Positions 9,533 through 19,025 of a DNA stretch of 64,000 nucleotides are shown one piece after another. Below the pieces are notes generated by a model, which ran no database searches, was not told the origin of the DNA, and worked only from the letters and a program-made list of their open reading frames with translations. The position numbers and the translations under genes are program-made. Position 1 is the first letter of the stretch. The number at the start of each line of letters is the position of its first letter. This DNA comes from UBA7957 sp965224675 (GTDB lineage: Bacteria; Pseudomonadota; Gammaproteobacteria; Granulosicoccales; Granulosicoccaceae): assembly GCA_965224675.1 (NCBI GenBank), contig CBDDAA010000002.1:186001-250000 (forward strand), in the 5' to 3' direction.

Positions 9533-11788
9533 TTGCAAAGCATTACATCTGACACTTTGAATAAACCCGCTCGACATTTTAATCAGCCAAAAAAGCTAAA
9601 TTTTTTGCTGTTATTGACCACGCTTGCAGGAATTTCCAGCCCTGTCTTGATGGCTGCCCCACTATGCCCTGAAAATAATCAAAACCTGCCTCCCCCTTTA
9701 AATGCCCAGATCGGTGTTAAAGATGTTGATGCAAGCGCGGATAAAGTTATTTCTGAAAACGGCAAAGTTGTGCTTGACGGATCTACTGTCATCAGTTTTC
9801 AGGGTCGAAATATTCGGGCGGATAACGCCAATTATGATAGCCGGACTGGGGTGGTTGAAATTGGCGGAGATTTTAACTATTCAACCCCCGAATTAAAACT
9901 CAATAGTACGCATGCAGTGGTGAATATTAATAACGACACACTTGAAACAGGCCCATCGACTTACCAATTAAATCCAAATGGCCACACGGCGCAGGGCAGA
10001 GCCAGTCGATTGGAACGCGATAAAAAAGGCCGGATCAAATTGTGGGATGCCACCTACTCTGCCTGCCCCCCAAATGATGAAGTGTGGAATATAAAAGCCA
10101 GTAAAATCCGACTTGATTCTGATGAAGGGATTGGGACAGCCAAAAATATTACCTTGCGCTTTAAAGGTGTACCTATCCTCTACGCACCTGTTTTTAGCTT
10201 TCCGATTAATAACAAACGCAAATCCGGTTTTCTCGCCCCCACTTTTCGCCAGGCTGACAATACAGGTTTTGAACTGCTGGTACCTTGGTACTGGAATATT
10301 TCTCCAAACCTTGACGCTACGTTCTCTCCTCGTTACATGAGTAAATGGGGTGTTCAGGTTCAGGGAGAATTCCGCTACCTGAACCGTGTCGGTGATTGGC
10401 GCTTGGATACAGAATACCTTTATCAAGATTCAGAAAATCGCGCCCGCCGATTCACTCGATTTCGTCATTTTGGCAGACCTGCAAAACGCTGGACGAGTCT
10501 GATAGATGCAAGTTTTGTTACCGACAAAGATTATTTTCAGGATTTTGGTGACAATTTAAACATTGCCAGTATTACGCACCTGGACCGAAGAGCAGAAATC
10601 CGATATCAAAACAGCGTCAATGACTTTCTCGTACGTCTACAACGATATCAAACTGTAGATAAAGATATTCCATCTGAAAAAAGGCCCTATTTACGCCTGC
10701 CACAATTGATCTGGAACACCAGATTACCGCACTCTCCCTATGGATTAAAAACAGCATTGGGTTCCGAAATTGTCTACTTTGATCGCAAAGACTCAGTTAC
10801 AGGTACAAGGATCGATTTGCATCCAACACTATCTCTACCTATGAATAGCGATTTCTGGTTTTTGAACCCCACCGCTGCATGGCGCTATACCTATTATAAA
10901 CTCGACAATATAAACGCTGCTAACGATATAGAAATATCCGATTCCAGGATTACCCGTAACTTACCCTATGCATCTATAGATAGTGGTTTATTTTTTGATC
11001 GCAGCATCGGTAAGAATGGATCTGTGCAAACCTTTGAGCCACGGCTTTATTATTTGCGTGTACCTTTTGAAAAACAATCCAATATCCCTATTTTCGATAG
11101 CGGACAACTTGACTTTAATTTTTCGCAGTTGTTTCGCGAGAACCGATTTTCCGGCCGTGACCGGGTTGCAGATGCCAATCAACTAACTGCCGCCATAACA
11201 ACACGCTTTATCCATGGTCCAAGTGGTCGCGAGCAATTACGAGCCAGCATTGGTCAGATATTTTACTATACTGATCGCCGGGTATTTCTGGATGCAGATG
11301 GCCGCGACGAAAACGGCAGCTCAGATATTGTCGGGGAGGTATCTGCTGAATTGAAAAATGACTGGGTTGTAAAGTCAGGAATGCAATGGAACCCGTATAC
11401 TTCAATAACAGTGAGGAGTTCCTTTCAACTAAGTTACCGCCCAAACAGCGGAAAGTTGTTTAATATGACCCATAGACGCATAGAAGGTAAAACGGAGCAA
11501 GTCGATTTTTCGGCATATTGGCCAATAAATGAACGGTGGAAATTAATTGGACGATGGAACTACGCACTCGATAGTGATAAGAGTATTGAGTCTACTCTGG
11601 GTCTTGAATATGAAAGTTGTTGTTGGGCCTTTCGTTTTGCTGCCAGACGATATATCGCCGACGATGGATTTGATCACGATACAAACTATTTCCTGGAATT
11701 GATTCTTAAAGGACTCGCCCCGGTTGGAGACAATGTGGGAGAATTGCTTGAGACTGGAGTTTTGGGATATTCGGACAAATACAAATGA
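9533..11788 (+). CDS. lptD: LPS-assembly outer membrane protein LptD
   Basis: LptD is the beta-barrel that, with LptE, inserts lipopolysaccharide into the outer leaflet. The sequence has a hydrophobic signal (LNFLLLLTTLAGISSPVLMA), an LptA-like N-terminal domain (about residues 55-190) and a long C-terminal barrel. All four cysteines of the known disulfide pattern are present: Cys45, Cys178 and the adjacent pair Cys696-Cys697 (YESCCWAF). The start is uncertain. The frame opens with TTG at 9533; there is no in-frame ATG before Met40, which lies inside the signal, and no good ribosome-binding site. A TTG eight codons later (9557) is the alternative. The stop overlaps the surA start by 4 bases (ATGA). 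Confidence 0.96.
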   Translation: MQSITSDTLNKPARHFNQPKKLNFLLLLTTLAGISSPVLMAAPLCPENNQNLPPPLNAQIGVKDVDASADKVISENGKVVLDGSTVISFQGRNIRADNANYDSRTGVVEIGGDFNYSTPELKLNSTHAVVNINNDTLETGPSTYQLNPNGHTAQGRASRLERDKKGRIKLWDATYSACPPNDEVWNIKASKIRLDSDEGIGTAKNITLRFKGVPILYAPVFSFPINNKRKSGFLAPTFRQADNTGFELLVPWYWNISPNLDATFSPRYMSKWGVQVQGEFRYLNRVGDWRLDTEYLYQDSENRARRFTRFRHFGRPAKRWTSLIDASFVTDKDYFQDFGDNLNIASITHLDRRAEIRYQNSVNDFLVRLQRYQTVDKDIPSEKRPYLRLPQLIWNTRLPHSPYGLKTALGSEIVYFDRKDSVTGTRIDLHPTLSLPMNSDFWFLNPTAAWRYTYYKLDNINAANDIEISDSRITRNLPYASIDSGLFFDRSIGKNGSVQTFEPRLYYLRVPFEKQSNIPIFDSGQLDFNFSQLFRENRFSGRDRVADANQLTAAITTRFIHGPSGREQLRASIGQIFYYTDRRVFLDADGRDENGSSDIVGEVSAELKNDWVVKSGMQWNPYTSITVRSSFQLSYRPNSGKLFNMTHRRIEGKTEQVDFSAYWPINERWKLIGRWNYALDSDKSIESTLGLEYESCCWAFRFAARRYIADDGFDHDTNYFLELILKGLAPVGDNVGELLETGVLGYSDKYK

Positions 11789-13083
11789 CAAAACAGCTAA
11801 TTTTATTGACAATTCTCGCCAGCGTCAGTTTTATTCAATCTTCCTTCGCCGATGAACAATTGCTGGATAAGATTATTGCAATCGTTAACAATGGTGTTAT
11901 TTTGCAGAGTGAACTTGATAGGGAATCCGCACAATTACAAAAACAAGCGATTCAATCTCAACAACGATTACCAAATAAAGCAGTATTGGACGAACGCATA
12001 CTCGAACGACTGATTCAGGATAAAATCCAAATTCAGCACGCCGCCAATTTAGGTATCTCAGTGGATGATGAAACTCTAAATCGTGCGATACAGTCCATAG
12101 CACGTAACAACAAAATGGATTTATCAACATTTCGCAAGGTATTACGCGATGATGGTATTAATTTTCAGGATTTCCGCTCAGATATCCGTAACGAACTGAC
12201 TATTTCACGTTTGCGAAATCGGGAAATTGATACGAAAATCACCGTATCCTCCCGCGAGGTGGAGGCCTTAATGACCCGTAATCTGGCTAATCAGGAAAAA
12301 CAAAACAGCTATGATTTACAACACATTCTTCTTTCAGTACCGGAAGGCGCGTCAAGCGAGCAAATACAACAGGCACAAACAAAAATACAACAACTTCATC
12401 GACAACTTAATGAAGGCGCGGACTTCTCACAATTGGCGGTTAGCCATTCAGATGGGGCTCGTGCATTAGACGGGGGAAACATCGGCTGGCGTAAGCCACA
12501 AGAGCTACCCGAGCTTTTCGCTAAAGCGATAATTTCTCTGGATAAAGGCAAGCTCAGCTCAATTTTGCGTAGCCCAAACGGCTTCCATATATTAAAAGTA
12601 AAGGATATTCGAAATGAGGAAAAGACAAATACAATTGAAACCAAAACACGCCATATTCTACTGAAAACCGACTCTGCGGCTGCCGACAGTGACCGTAAAC
12701 GGGAAGAACTGCTAAAAATCCGCCAAAAAATAACAGATGGAATGGATTTCGCAAGCTTGGCACAGCAGTTTTCTGATGACACAAACAGTGCATCCAATGG
12801 CGGTGAACTGCCTTGGTATAAACCTGGAGAGATGGTCCCAATATTTGAAAAAATCACTGCCGCTCTCGAAAAAGGCGAGCTTAGTGAACCCTTTCGATCG
12901 AAATTCGGCTGGCATATTGTGCAGTTGATGGAGCAACGCAATTATGCCACCGACAATAAAGAGGATTCGCGAGCCCAGGCGGAAGCCACCCTTAGAAAGA
13001 CAAAAGCCGATGAAGAGTACGAGTTATGGTTACGTCGTCTGCGTGCTGATACCTATGTAGAAATACGTGACTCAAATAGTTAG
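11785..13083 (+). CDS. surA: periplasmic chaperone/peptidyl-prolyl isomerase SurA
   Basis: SurA escorts unfolded outer-membrane proteins, LptD among them, through the periplasm. The sequence shows a signal peptide (to about SSFA), the N-terminal SurA chaperone domain starting DKIIAIVNNGVILQSELDRE, and two parvulin domains (NSYDLQHILLSVPEG and TKTRHILLKT regions, each closing with a GWH/GFH-(I)-x-K or Q type strand). The length of 432 residues is normal. Translation is coupled to lptD by the 4-base overlap. The stop codon TAG coincides with the left end of repeat element A copy 2, which separates surA from pdxA. Confidence 0.97.
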   Translation: MTKQLILLTILASVSFIQSSFADEQLLDKIIAIVNNGVILQSELDRESAQLQKQAIQSQQRLPNKAVLDERILERLIQDKIQIQHAANLGISVDDETLNRAIQSIARNNKMDLSTFRKVLRDDGINFQDFRSDIRNELTISRLRNREIDTKITVSSREVEALMTRNLANQEKQNSYDLQHILLSVPEGASSEQIQQAQTKIQQLHRQLNEGADFSQLAVSHSDGARALDGGNIGWRKPQELPELFAKAIISLDKGKLSSILRSPNGFHILKVKDIRNEEKTNTIETKTRHILLKTDSAAADSDRKREELLKIRQKITDGMDFASLAQQFSDDTNSASNGGELPWYKPGEMVPIFEKITAALEKGELSEPFRSKFGWHIVQLMEQRNYATDNKEDSRAQAEATLRKTKADEEYELWLRRLRADTYVEIRDSNS

Positions 13084-13395
13084 CACTCCAACCACGTAGA
13101 TTTGATGAATACAGAGCCAGGCTAATGAGCAAAGACAAGACACAGGACGCAGGGAATGGCTGGCCCTTTTCAAGTGCTGTAACGCCGGATTTGCTCACTA
13201 GCCTAGCTCCCTCCGGGCGAGCCAGAAAACGCTCATCCACGTTGTTCCAACTCTTGCCAAGGGAACACCAGTACCTGCGAGTTGCGCCTCGACTCGGACT
13301 CCTGCTTCGTTCTACCTCCTCCATCCCTGGAGTCGTAGTGGCTAAGCGCTTTCTGATTCGCTGTATCCATCAAATCTACGTGGTTGGAGTACTAG
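13080..13395. repeat. element A copy 2: ~316 bp, inverted relative to copy 1
   Basis: The ends are (TAG)CACTCCAACCACGTAGATT and the complement AATCTACGTGGTTGGAGTACTAG. The reverse complement aligns with 1632-1903: the blocks AATCAGAAAGCGCTTAG, GGCAAGAGTTGGAACAACGT and TTGAAAAGGGC recur in the same order, with roughly 40 extra bases in this copy. It fills the surA-pdxA gap. Its left end contains the surA stop codon, so insertion left the protein intact. Open frames inside it are not credible genes. Confidence 0.78.
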
Positions 13396-13410
13396 TGTAA
13401 TGTTATTTCT

Positions 13411-14409
13411 GTGAATAACTCGATTAATATGCCCCGCATTGTATTCACAACAGGAGAGCCTGCGGGCATTGGACCCGATCTGGCAATCCTTCTGGCACAA
13501 CGCAATTCTACCAATGCGGAAATTATTGCCATTGCTGATGAAGCTCTGTTAAGTAACCGCGCTAATCAGCTGGGATTACCGTTTAAAGCCAGATTATTCA
13601 AAAGCGAAGACTATAGCCCCTCAACAGCGGGAGAATTACGCGTCTTACCCGTGCCACTGAATTCATCATGCACTGCAGGTGTTTTGGATCCCGCCAATGC
13701 AGGTTATGTTTTGAAAACTCTCGAAATCGCTGTAGATGGTTGCCTTACTGGTGAATTTGACGCCATGGTGACAGGCCCTCTACATAAAGGTGTAATTAAT
13801 GATGCGGGTTATAAATTTACCGGCCACACAGAATTCCTTGCAAAACGAAGCAATGCCTACCCGGTAATGATGCTGGTTACTGACGCTTTGCGAGTCGCCC
13901 TTGCCACCACACACCTGCCCTTGTCCAGTGTCTCATCCGCAATTACCGACTCACTCCTCACTTCAGTAATCCAAGTACTCCACCATGATCTAAGGCATGT
14001 ATTTTCGATTAAACAACCCAAAATCCTGGTTTGTGGATTAAATCCACATGCCGGAGAAAACGGCCATCTGGGATGTGAAGAAATCGAAATCATTCAGCCA
14101 TGCCTTGAATCCATGCGCAAACAGGGAATAGATGTGGTAGGTCCATTACCAGCGGATACGCTATTTACGCCACATCACCTGAATAGTGCTGACGCTGTAT
14201 TAGCCATGTATCACGATCAAGGGCTGCCTGTACTCAAATATGCAGGTTTTGGTGAAGCCGTTAACATTACATTGGGTCTGCCTATCATTCGCACCTCAGT
14301 TGACCACGGCACTGCACTGGATCTGGCGGGCACAGGTAATATTAATGACGGTAGTCTCAACGCTGCACTTAAGCTCGCGATAAAACTGGCTGTTTCCAGA
14401 AACTCATGA
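13411..14409 (+). CDS. pdxA: 4-hydroxythreonine-4-phosphate dehydrogenase
   Basis: PdxA oxidises 4-phospho-hydroxythreonine in the DXP-dependent branch of pyridoxal-phosphate synthesis. Family motifs seen are TTGEPAGIGPDLA, TGPLHKGVINDAGYKFTGHT, LNPHAGENGHLG, GPLPADTLF and YHDQGLPVLKY, which carry the metal-binding histidines. The length of 332 residues is normal. The listed start is GTG at 13411; an ATG at 13429 is possible and neither has a clear ribosome-binding site, perhaps because element A was inserted just upstream. The stop overlaps the rsmA start by 4 bases. Confidence 0.96.
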   Translation: MNNSINMPRIVFTTGEPAGIGPDLAILLAQRNSTNAEIIAIADEALLSNRANQLGLPFKARLFKSEDYSPSTAGELRVLPVPLNSSCTAGVLDPANAGYVLKTLEIAVDGCLTGEFDAMVTGPLHKGVINDAGYKFTGHTEFLAKRSNAYPVMMLVTDALRVALATTHLPLSSVSSAITDSLLTSVIQVLHHDLRHVFSIKQPKILVCGLNPHAGENGHLGCEEIEIIQPCLESMRKQGIDVVGPLPADTLFTPHHLNSADAVLAMYHDQGLPVLKYAGFGEAVNITLGLPIIRTSVDHGTALDLAGTGNINDGSLNAALKLAIKLAVSRNS

Positions 14410-15170
14410 GTCATATCCCGCGCAAGCGCTTTGGACAAAATTTTCTGCACGACCCCACCATCATTCAGCGTATTGTTGCTTCGATAAATCCGCTACCTGA
14501 GCAAAATATAATTGAAATTGGTCCGGGTTTGGGCGCACTGACTTTTCCCATTTTACTACGCTGCAAACACATGACAGCGATAGAGTTGGACCGCGATCTG
14601 ATAAAAAAACTACAACAGGAATACACACCTTATGGGGATTTACAGTTAATTAACGCAGATGCCCTAAAAACAGATTTCATCCAGTTCGGCCAGAAACAAC
14701 GCATTATCGGCAATCTACCTTATAATATTTCCTCACCGTTGTTATTCCATTTGCTTGGGTTTATGGATTCTATTCAAGACATGCACTTTATGCTGCAAAA
14801 TGAAGTCGTTAATCGTCTGGTCTCTGCACCCGATAATAAGACCTATGGTAGATTATCGGTTATGATTCAAGCTTACTGCAAAGTTGATAAACTCTTTGAG
14901 GTTCAACCCACAGCATTTAGTCCACGTCCGGCAGTAGATTCCGCAATTGTCCGCATGGTACCCGAGCAAGATGCCAGGCTAAGACCCCCGGATCACAAAC
15001 GTTTTTCAAAAGTAGTCTCTCTCGCATTTGCGCATCGACGCAAAACGCTTCGCAATAACCTGCGTTCGGTTATGGATGAAAGCACCATGAGTAGATTAGG
15101 GGTCTGTGCAAATGACAGGGCAGAGAATCTTTCGGTGGAACAATTTATTGGATTGGCGAGTGCCATTTAG
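14406..15170 (+). CDS. rsmA: 16S rRNA dimethyladenosine transferase
   Basis: RsmA (KsgA) dimethylates two adjacent adenines in the 3' hairpin of 16S rRNA late in 30S assembly. The N-terminal KRFGQNFLHD, the SAM-binding EIGPGLGALT and the catalytic NLPYNISSPLLFH are all present, followed by the usual C-terminal domain (AFAHRRKTLRNNL). The length is 254 residues. Its ATG overlaps the pdxA stop, so it is translationally coupled. In many relatives apaG and apaH follow; here the next gene is convergent and unrelated, only 11 bases away. Confidence 0.97.
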   Translation: MSHIPRKRFGQNFLHDPTIIQRIVASINPLPEQNIIEIGPGLGALTFPILLRCKHMTAIELDRDLIKKLQQEYTPYGDLQLINADALKTDFIQFGQKQRIIGNLPYNISSPLLFHLLGFMDSIQDMHFMLQNEVVNRLVSAPDNKTYGRLSVMIQAYCKVDKLFEVQPTAFSPRPAVDSAIVRMVPEQDARLRPPDHKRFSKVVSLAFAHRRKTLRNNLRSVMDESTMSRLGVCANDRAENLSVEQFIGLASAI

Positions 15171-15181
15171 TGTAGTGTTTC

Positions 15182-18100
15182 CTAGCTAACTCGTTTTACC
15201 CCCACAGCAGTGCGTGCTTGTCGCGTGAGTAAATTACGCAATCGTGCCGGGTTGACAGGTTTGCGAAGATATTTGTAGCCACGTGCTACCGCCAACCCAT
15301 GAACATCTTCACTCACATCTGCTGTTATCAGTACGCCAGCAAGGTCACCGCCTAACTTTTCCTTTAAGCGATCCATTACATCCAGCCCAATTTCCTCTTT
15401 ATCCAGATGATAGTCAACCAGCATTACATCGGGGCGATATTGATATTGGGATATATCAAATCTTGCATGCTCTAAGGAATTTGCACAACGTACATCGCAA
15501 CCCCAGGAAGCCAACAAGGCGTGCATCCCATCGAGAACATCACGATCATTATCAATACACAGTACACGGAGTCCGACAATACTATAATCCATACGAATCA
15601 CCCCAGACCTGACAACACTACTCGCTGGTCGGGTAGTAACATTCTCTTCACTAATCGGTACTTGAAGAGAAAATATACTGCCCTTTCCAAGGCTGGACTT
15701 TACATCTATCGAGTGGCGCAATATTTTACTGATTCTTTGCGCTATCGCCAGACCAAGCCCAATGCCTTTACCATGATCAACAAGTTGATTATCGAGTTGA
15801 CGGAATTCCTCAAAAATCAATTTTAAATCATCTTTTTTCATACCAACCCCTGTATCTATAACCTGTACGACAAGCACAGGATTTATTCCGTTCGCTTTCA
15901 TTCGCCGACAACCGATGGTCACTCTCCCCCCATACTCTGTGTAGCGCAAAGCATTGGAAATAAAATTTTGCAGAATCCTTCGTAGTAAATGCTGATCGCT
16001 TCGCACAACTAAACTACAAGGAATAACTTTTAGGCATATTTTTTTCTCTGCCGCAATAACCGTAAATTCATTATGCAGTGTTTTTATAACGTCGTTAACC
16101 TTAAATACAGCAAGCCTTGGAATCACCGTACCGCTATCAAGCTTCGACACATCCAGCAAGGTATGAATAATCTCCTCGGCCGAACGCAATGAACTCGTAA
16201 TTCGATCAACCAGCCCTTGTTTATCCTCCATTGTTTGACCAAGTGCCGAAGTGAATAACCGAGCGGCATTAAGTGGCTGCATTACATCATGATTCACAGC
16301 AGCAAGAAATTTAATTTTACTTTGATTGGCTTGTTCAAGTTCCGCATTAACTTTTGACAATTCGTGTGTACGCCCAGCCACGATATGCTCCAGATTCTCA
16401 TTTATTTCCCTCAGCTGGTATTCGTTTTCTTTGTGTTCGGTTATATCGGTAAAGCTCGTGACAAATCCGCCTCCTGGCATCGGCTTTCCCTGTATTTGCA
16501 GAACAGTGCCGTCCTTGCGGTAACGCAAAAATGAATGTCGATCACCTGCGCGCATAAAGTTTAAACGCTTATTAACATGCTCATCTACATCACCAGGCCC
16601 ACACTCCCCTGCTTCAACATTAAATCTGATAACCTCTGCAATCGGCTTACCGATGTGAATAAAACCTTTCGGATAGGCATAAAGCTCCAGATAGCGTCTG
16701 TTCCAGGCTACGATGTTCATATCCTCATCAACGACACTAATACCCTGATCGATGTGCTCGATTGTATGGGTTAACAATTCCTGGCTGAATTGCAATGCCT
16801 GGGAAGCCTCATCAACGATGCTAAAGACATCTTCTATCGGTAAATCTTTTTTCTTCTTCAGGACCGATGAAATGATTAAACGTGCTGATGAAGAACCAAT
16901 AGCCCCCGCCAGTAATCGCTCAGTAAAGCCAACCAATTCCGTATCGGCCTTTTCACTGGCAATGAGTTCCCTGGGCAGACGTCGGGCATATTCTGAAAAC
17001 GCTTTTTGCGTTGCTCCCTCGCCTATAAATTTCTCAGCTAAAAGCCGCAACTCACCCACTGCAACACTACTCCACCAGGGTAATCCATGATCCGGATTTT
17101 CAATAGAAACAGTTTGAGTAAATTTTGCGGCTTGTATTCTTTCCAATAAATCCGGTTTTCGGATCAGTGAGAAAAACACATAACAAGCAGTATTTAGTGT
17201 TAAGCTCCAAATCAAACCGTGGGTGATAGGGTCAAACTGATTTAAGCCAAACAACGCATAGGGCTTGAGAAGGTACAACCCGCCAGGGCCACTTTCGATC
17301 ATACCTTCGGGCATCCATGCGGTACCTCCCAACGCCGGTAGAAAAAGCGTATATAACCAAATTGAAAAACCTACACATAAGCCAATAGTCGCCCCACTAC
17401 GTGAGCCGTGCTTCCAGTAAACGCCACCTACAATAGCGGGCGCGAACTGAATTGCTGCGACAAATGCAATCAGCCCTATGGAAGCAAGTGCCTCCAGATC
17501 GCTAATGTATCGGTAATAGGAATAGCTTAAAAACAGAATGGCAACAATGGCCAAACGTCGCACTAGCAGTAAAACACGGGTGACATCATTACGCACTTTT
17601 AACTGAAAGAATGGATACTTGAAGAGAACAGGCATGACAATATCATTGCAAACCATCGTACTTAAGGCGATAACTGCAACTATCACCATTCCGGTTGCTG
17701 CCGAAAATCCACCGATAAATGCCAGCAATGCTAACAGGTCATTTCCAGCTGCTATAGGTATAGTCAATACGAACATATCAGGATTTACATCCTGCCCTGC
17801 GAAAATCAAAGAACCTGCCAATGTAATGGGAACTACAACGAGACTGGTGATAATCAGATAGGTTGGAAATATCCAACGCATGGACTTCATATTCTCTGCA
17901 CATCCGACTTCAACAAACGCTACATGAAATTGTCGCGGCAGACAAAATATGGCCGCTGTGGCTAAAATCATATGACTGATAAATGTCGTTTTCATCAGCT
18001 CCGTATGCAGCGGTGCAGTCAGTAACAAATTACTAACCTGGGAGGAGTTGCTCGCTTGCCAGGATAGATCTGCAGGTCCGTCAAATACGCTATAAACCGC

Positions 18101-18748
18101 AAATACACACACAAAAATCAACGCTATCAGCTTGACCAGCGACTCAAATGCAACCGCTAGAATAATGCCCTCATGATGTTCTGATGCGTTAACATTACGC
18201 GTACCAAACAAAATACTGAACAAGGCCATTACTATGGCAACAATCAACGCGGTATCGTTCCACAACCCTGCGACTGGCTCGGAAGATTGCATGCTCAAAG
18301 TTTGGCTGGCCAGCACTTCATAACTCGACGCCACCGCTTTCAATTGCAAAGCGATATAAGGCAATGTACCTAGAATGGCAATTACACTCACTAATACAGC
18401 CAGCCCTTGTGCCTTGCCATATCGCGACGCAACAAAGTCAGCAATGGTGGTTATATTATTTTCAATGCAGATCGATGCCAATTTCTTAAAGAAATGAAAT
18501 CCAATAACTACCAGAAGTATTGGACCCAGATAGATTGCAAAAAACTCCCAGCCCTTGGTCGCTGCGCTGCCAACCGCTCCATAGTACGTCCATGAGGTGC
18601 AATAAATGGCCAGCGAAAGGCTGTAGATCAGTGCGCGATGAGGTATACGACGATGCGCTTCAACCTGACGATCACCATAATGTGCTATGGCAAACAATAC
18701 GCCTATGTAAATAAGCGATGCGGTTATTAAAATCCAAGGCTGCAGCAT
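15182..18748 (-). CDS. sodium/solute symporter-fused hybrid sensor histidine kinase/response regulator
   Basis: This 1188-residue membrane protein combines a transporter-like sensor with a full phosphorelay. Residues about 1-500 form an SLC5/SSS-type multi-span domain. A STAC-like linker (about 550-650, with ERLLAGAIGSSSARL) follows, then a PAS domain (HIDQGISVVDEDMNIVAWNR) and a short coiled coil. The HisKA segment has its phospho-acceptor His at about 820 (AAVNHDVMQPLNAAR). The HATPase has N, G1 and G2 boxes (Asn ~932, DTGVGM, GKGIGLGLA). A C-terminal receiver carries Asp ~1112 (LVDYHL) and Lys ~1163. The architecture matches the CbrA-like/SSS hybrid kinases that link nutrient uptake to regulation; the ligand here is unknown. 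No partner regulator lies nearby. Confidence 0.92.
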   Translation of the reverse strand: MLQPWILITASLIYIGVLFAIAHYGDRQVEAHRRIPHRALIYSLSLAIYCTSWTYYGAVGSAATKGWEFFAIYLGPILLVVIGFHFFKKLASICIENNITTIADFVASRYGKAQGLAVLVSVIAILGTLPYIALQLKAVASSYEVLASQTLSMQSSEPVAGLWNDTALIVAIVMALFSILFGTRNVNASEHHEGIILAVAFESLVKLIALIFVCVFAVYSVFDGPADLSWQASNSSQVSNLLLTAPLHTELMKTTFISHMILATAAIFCLPRQFHVAFVEVGCAENMKSMRWIFPTYLIITSLVVVPITLAGSLIFAGQDVNPDMFVLTIPIAAGNDLLALLAFIGGFSAATGMVIVAVIALSTMVCNDIVMPVLFKYPFFQLKVRNDVTRVLLLVRRLAIVAILFLSYSYYRYISDLEALASIGLIAFVAAIQFAPAIVGGVYWKHGSRSGATIGLCVGFSIWLYTLFLPALGGTAWMPEGMIESGPGGLYLLKPYALFGLNQFDPITHGLIWSLTLNTACYVFFSLIRKPDLLERIQAAKFTQTVSIENPDHGLPWWSSVAVGELRLLAEKFIGEGATQKAFSEYARRLPRELIASEKADTELVGFTERLLAGAIGSSSARLIISSVLKKKKDLPIEDVFSIVDEASQALQFSQELLTHTIEHIDQGISVVDEDMNIVAWNRRYLELYAYPKGFIHIGKPIAEVIRFNVEAGECGPGDVDEHVNKRLNFMRAGDRHSFLRYRKDGTVLQIQGKPMPGGGFVTSFTDITEHKENEYQLREINENLEHIVAGRTHELSKVNAELEQANQSKIKFLAAVNHDVMQPLNAARLFTSALGQTMEDKQGLVDRITSSLRSAEEIIHTLLDVSKLDSGTVIPRLAVFKVNDVIKTLHNEFTVIAAEKKICLKVIPCSLVVRSDQHLLRRILQNFISNALRYTEYGGRVTIGCRRMKANGINPVLVVQVIDTGVGMKKDDLKLIFEEFRQLDNQLVDHGKGIGLGLAIAQRISKILRHSIDVKSSLGKGSIFSLQVPISEENVTTRPASSVVRSGVIRMDYSIVGLRVLCIDNDRDVLDGMHALLASWGCDVRCANSLEHARFDISQYQYRPDVMLVDYHLDKEEIGLDVMDRLKEKLGGDLAGVLITADVSEDVHGLAVARGYKYLRKPVNPARLRNLLTRQARTAVGVKRVS

Positions 18749-19025
18749 ACAGAATAGAAAGGTTTGATTGCCGATGAATCAGCTCAGTTTACCCCAAGTT
18801 GCCTCACGGAACAGGATGAACAGTGCAAAGTTTCTGTATTTTTATACCCTATAAATTAATTTTTCTTGATTAGGGGTCTATAAGTGAGTCCTATCCGTTA
18901 TAATAGTAAAGCCGTATCACCACTCTTTTGAGATAATTAATAACAAAACTCAATTCCTGGCCCACACACTATACCCATTGCACATGCAATAACACCTTAC
19001 CCGACAAATTTGAGGAGAAAGATTA

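Noticed and set aside
12396..12941. 181-residue frame antisense to surA
   Set aside because: It is a shadow of the surA coding sequence; Ser/Arg-rich composition is typical of a mirrored frame.
13125..13400. 91-residue open frame within element A copy 2 (and 110-residue frame opposite)
   Set aside because: They lie wholly or mostly in a non-coding repeat, have no family-like features and are not preserved in copy 1.
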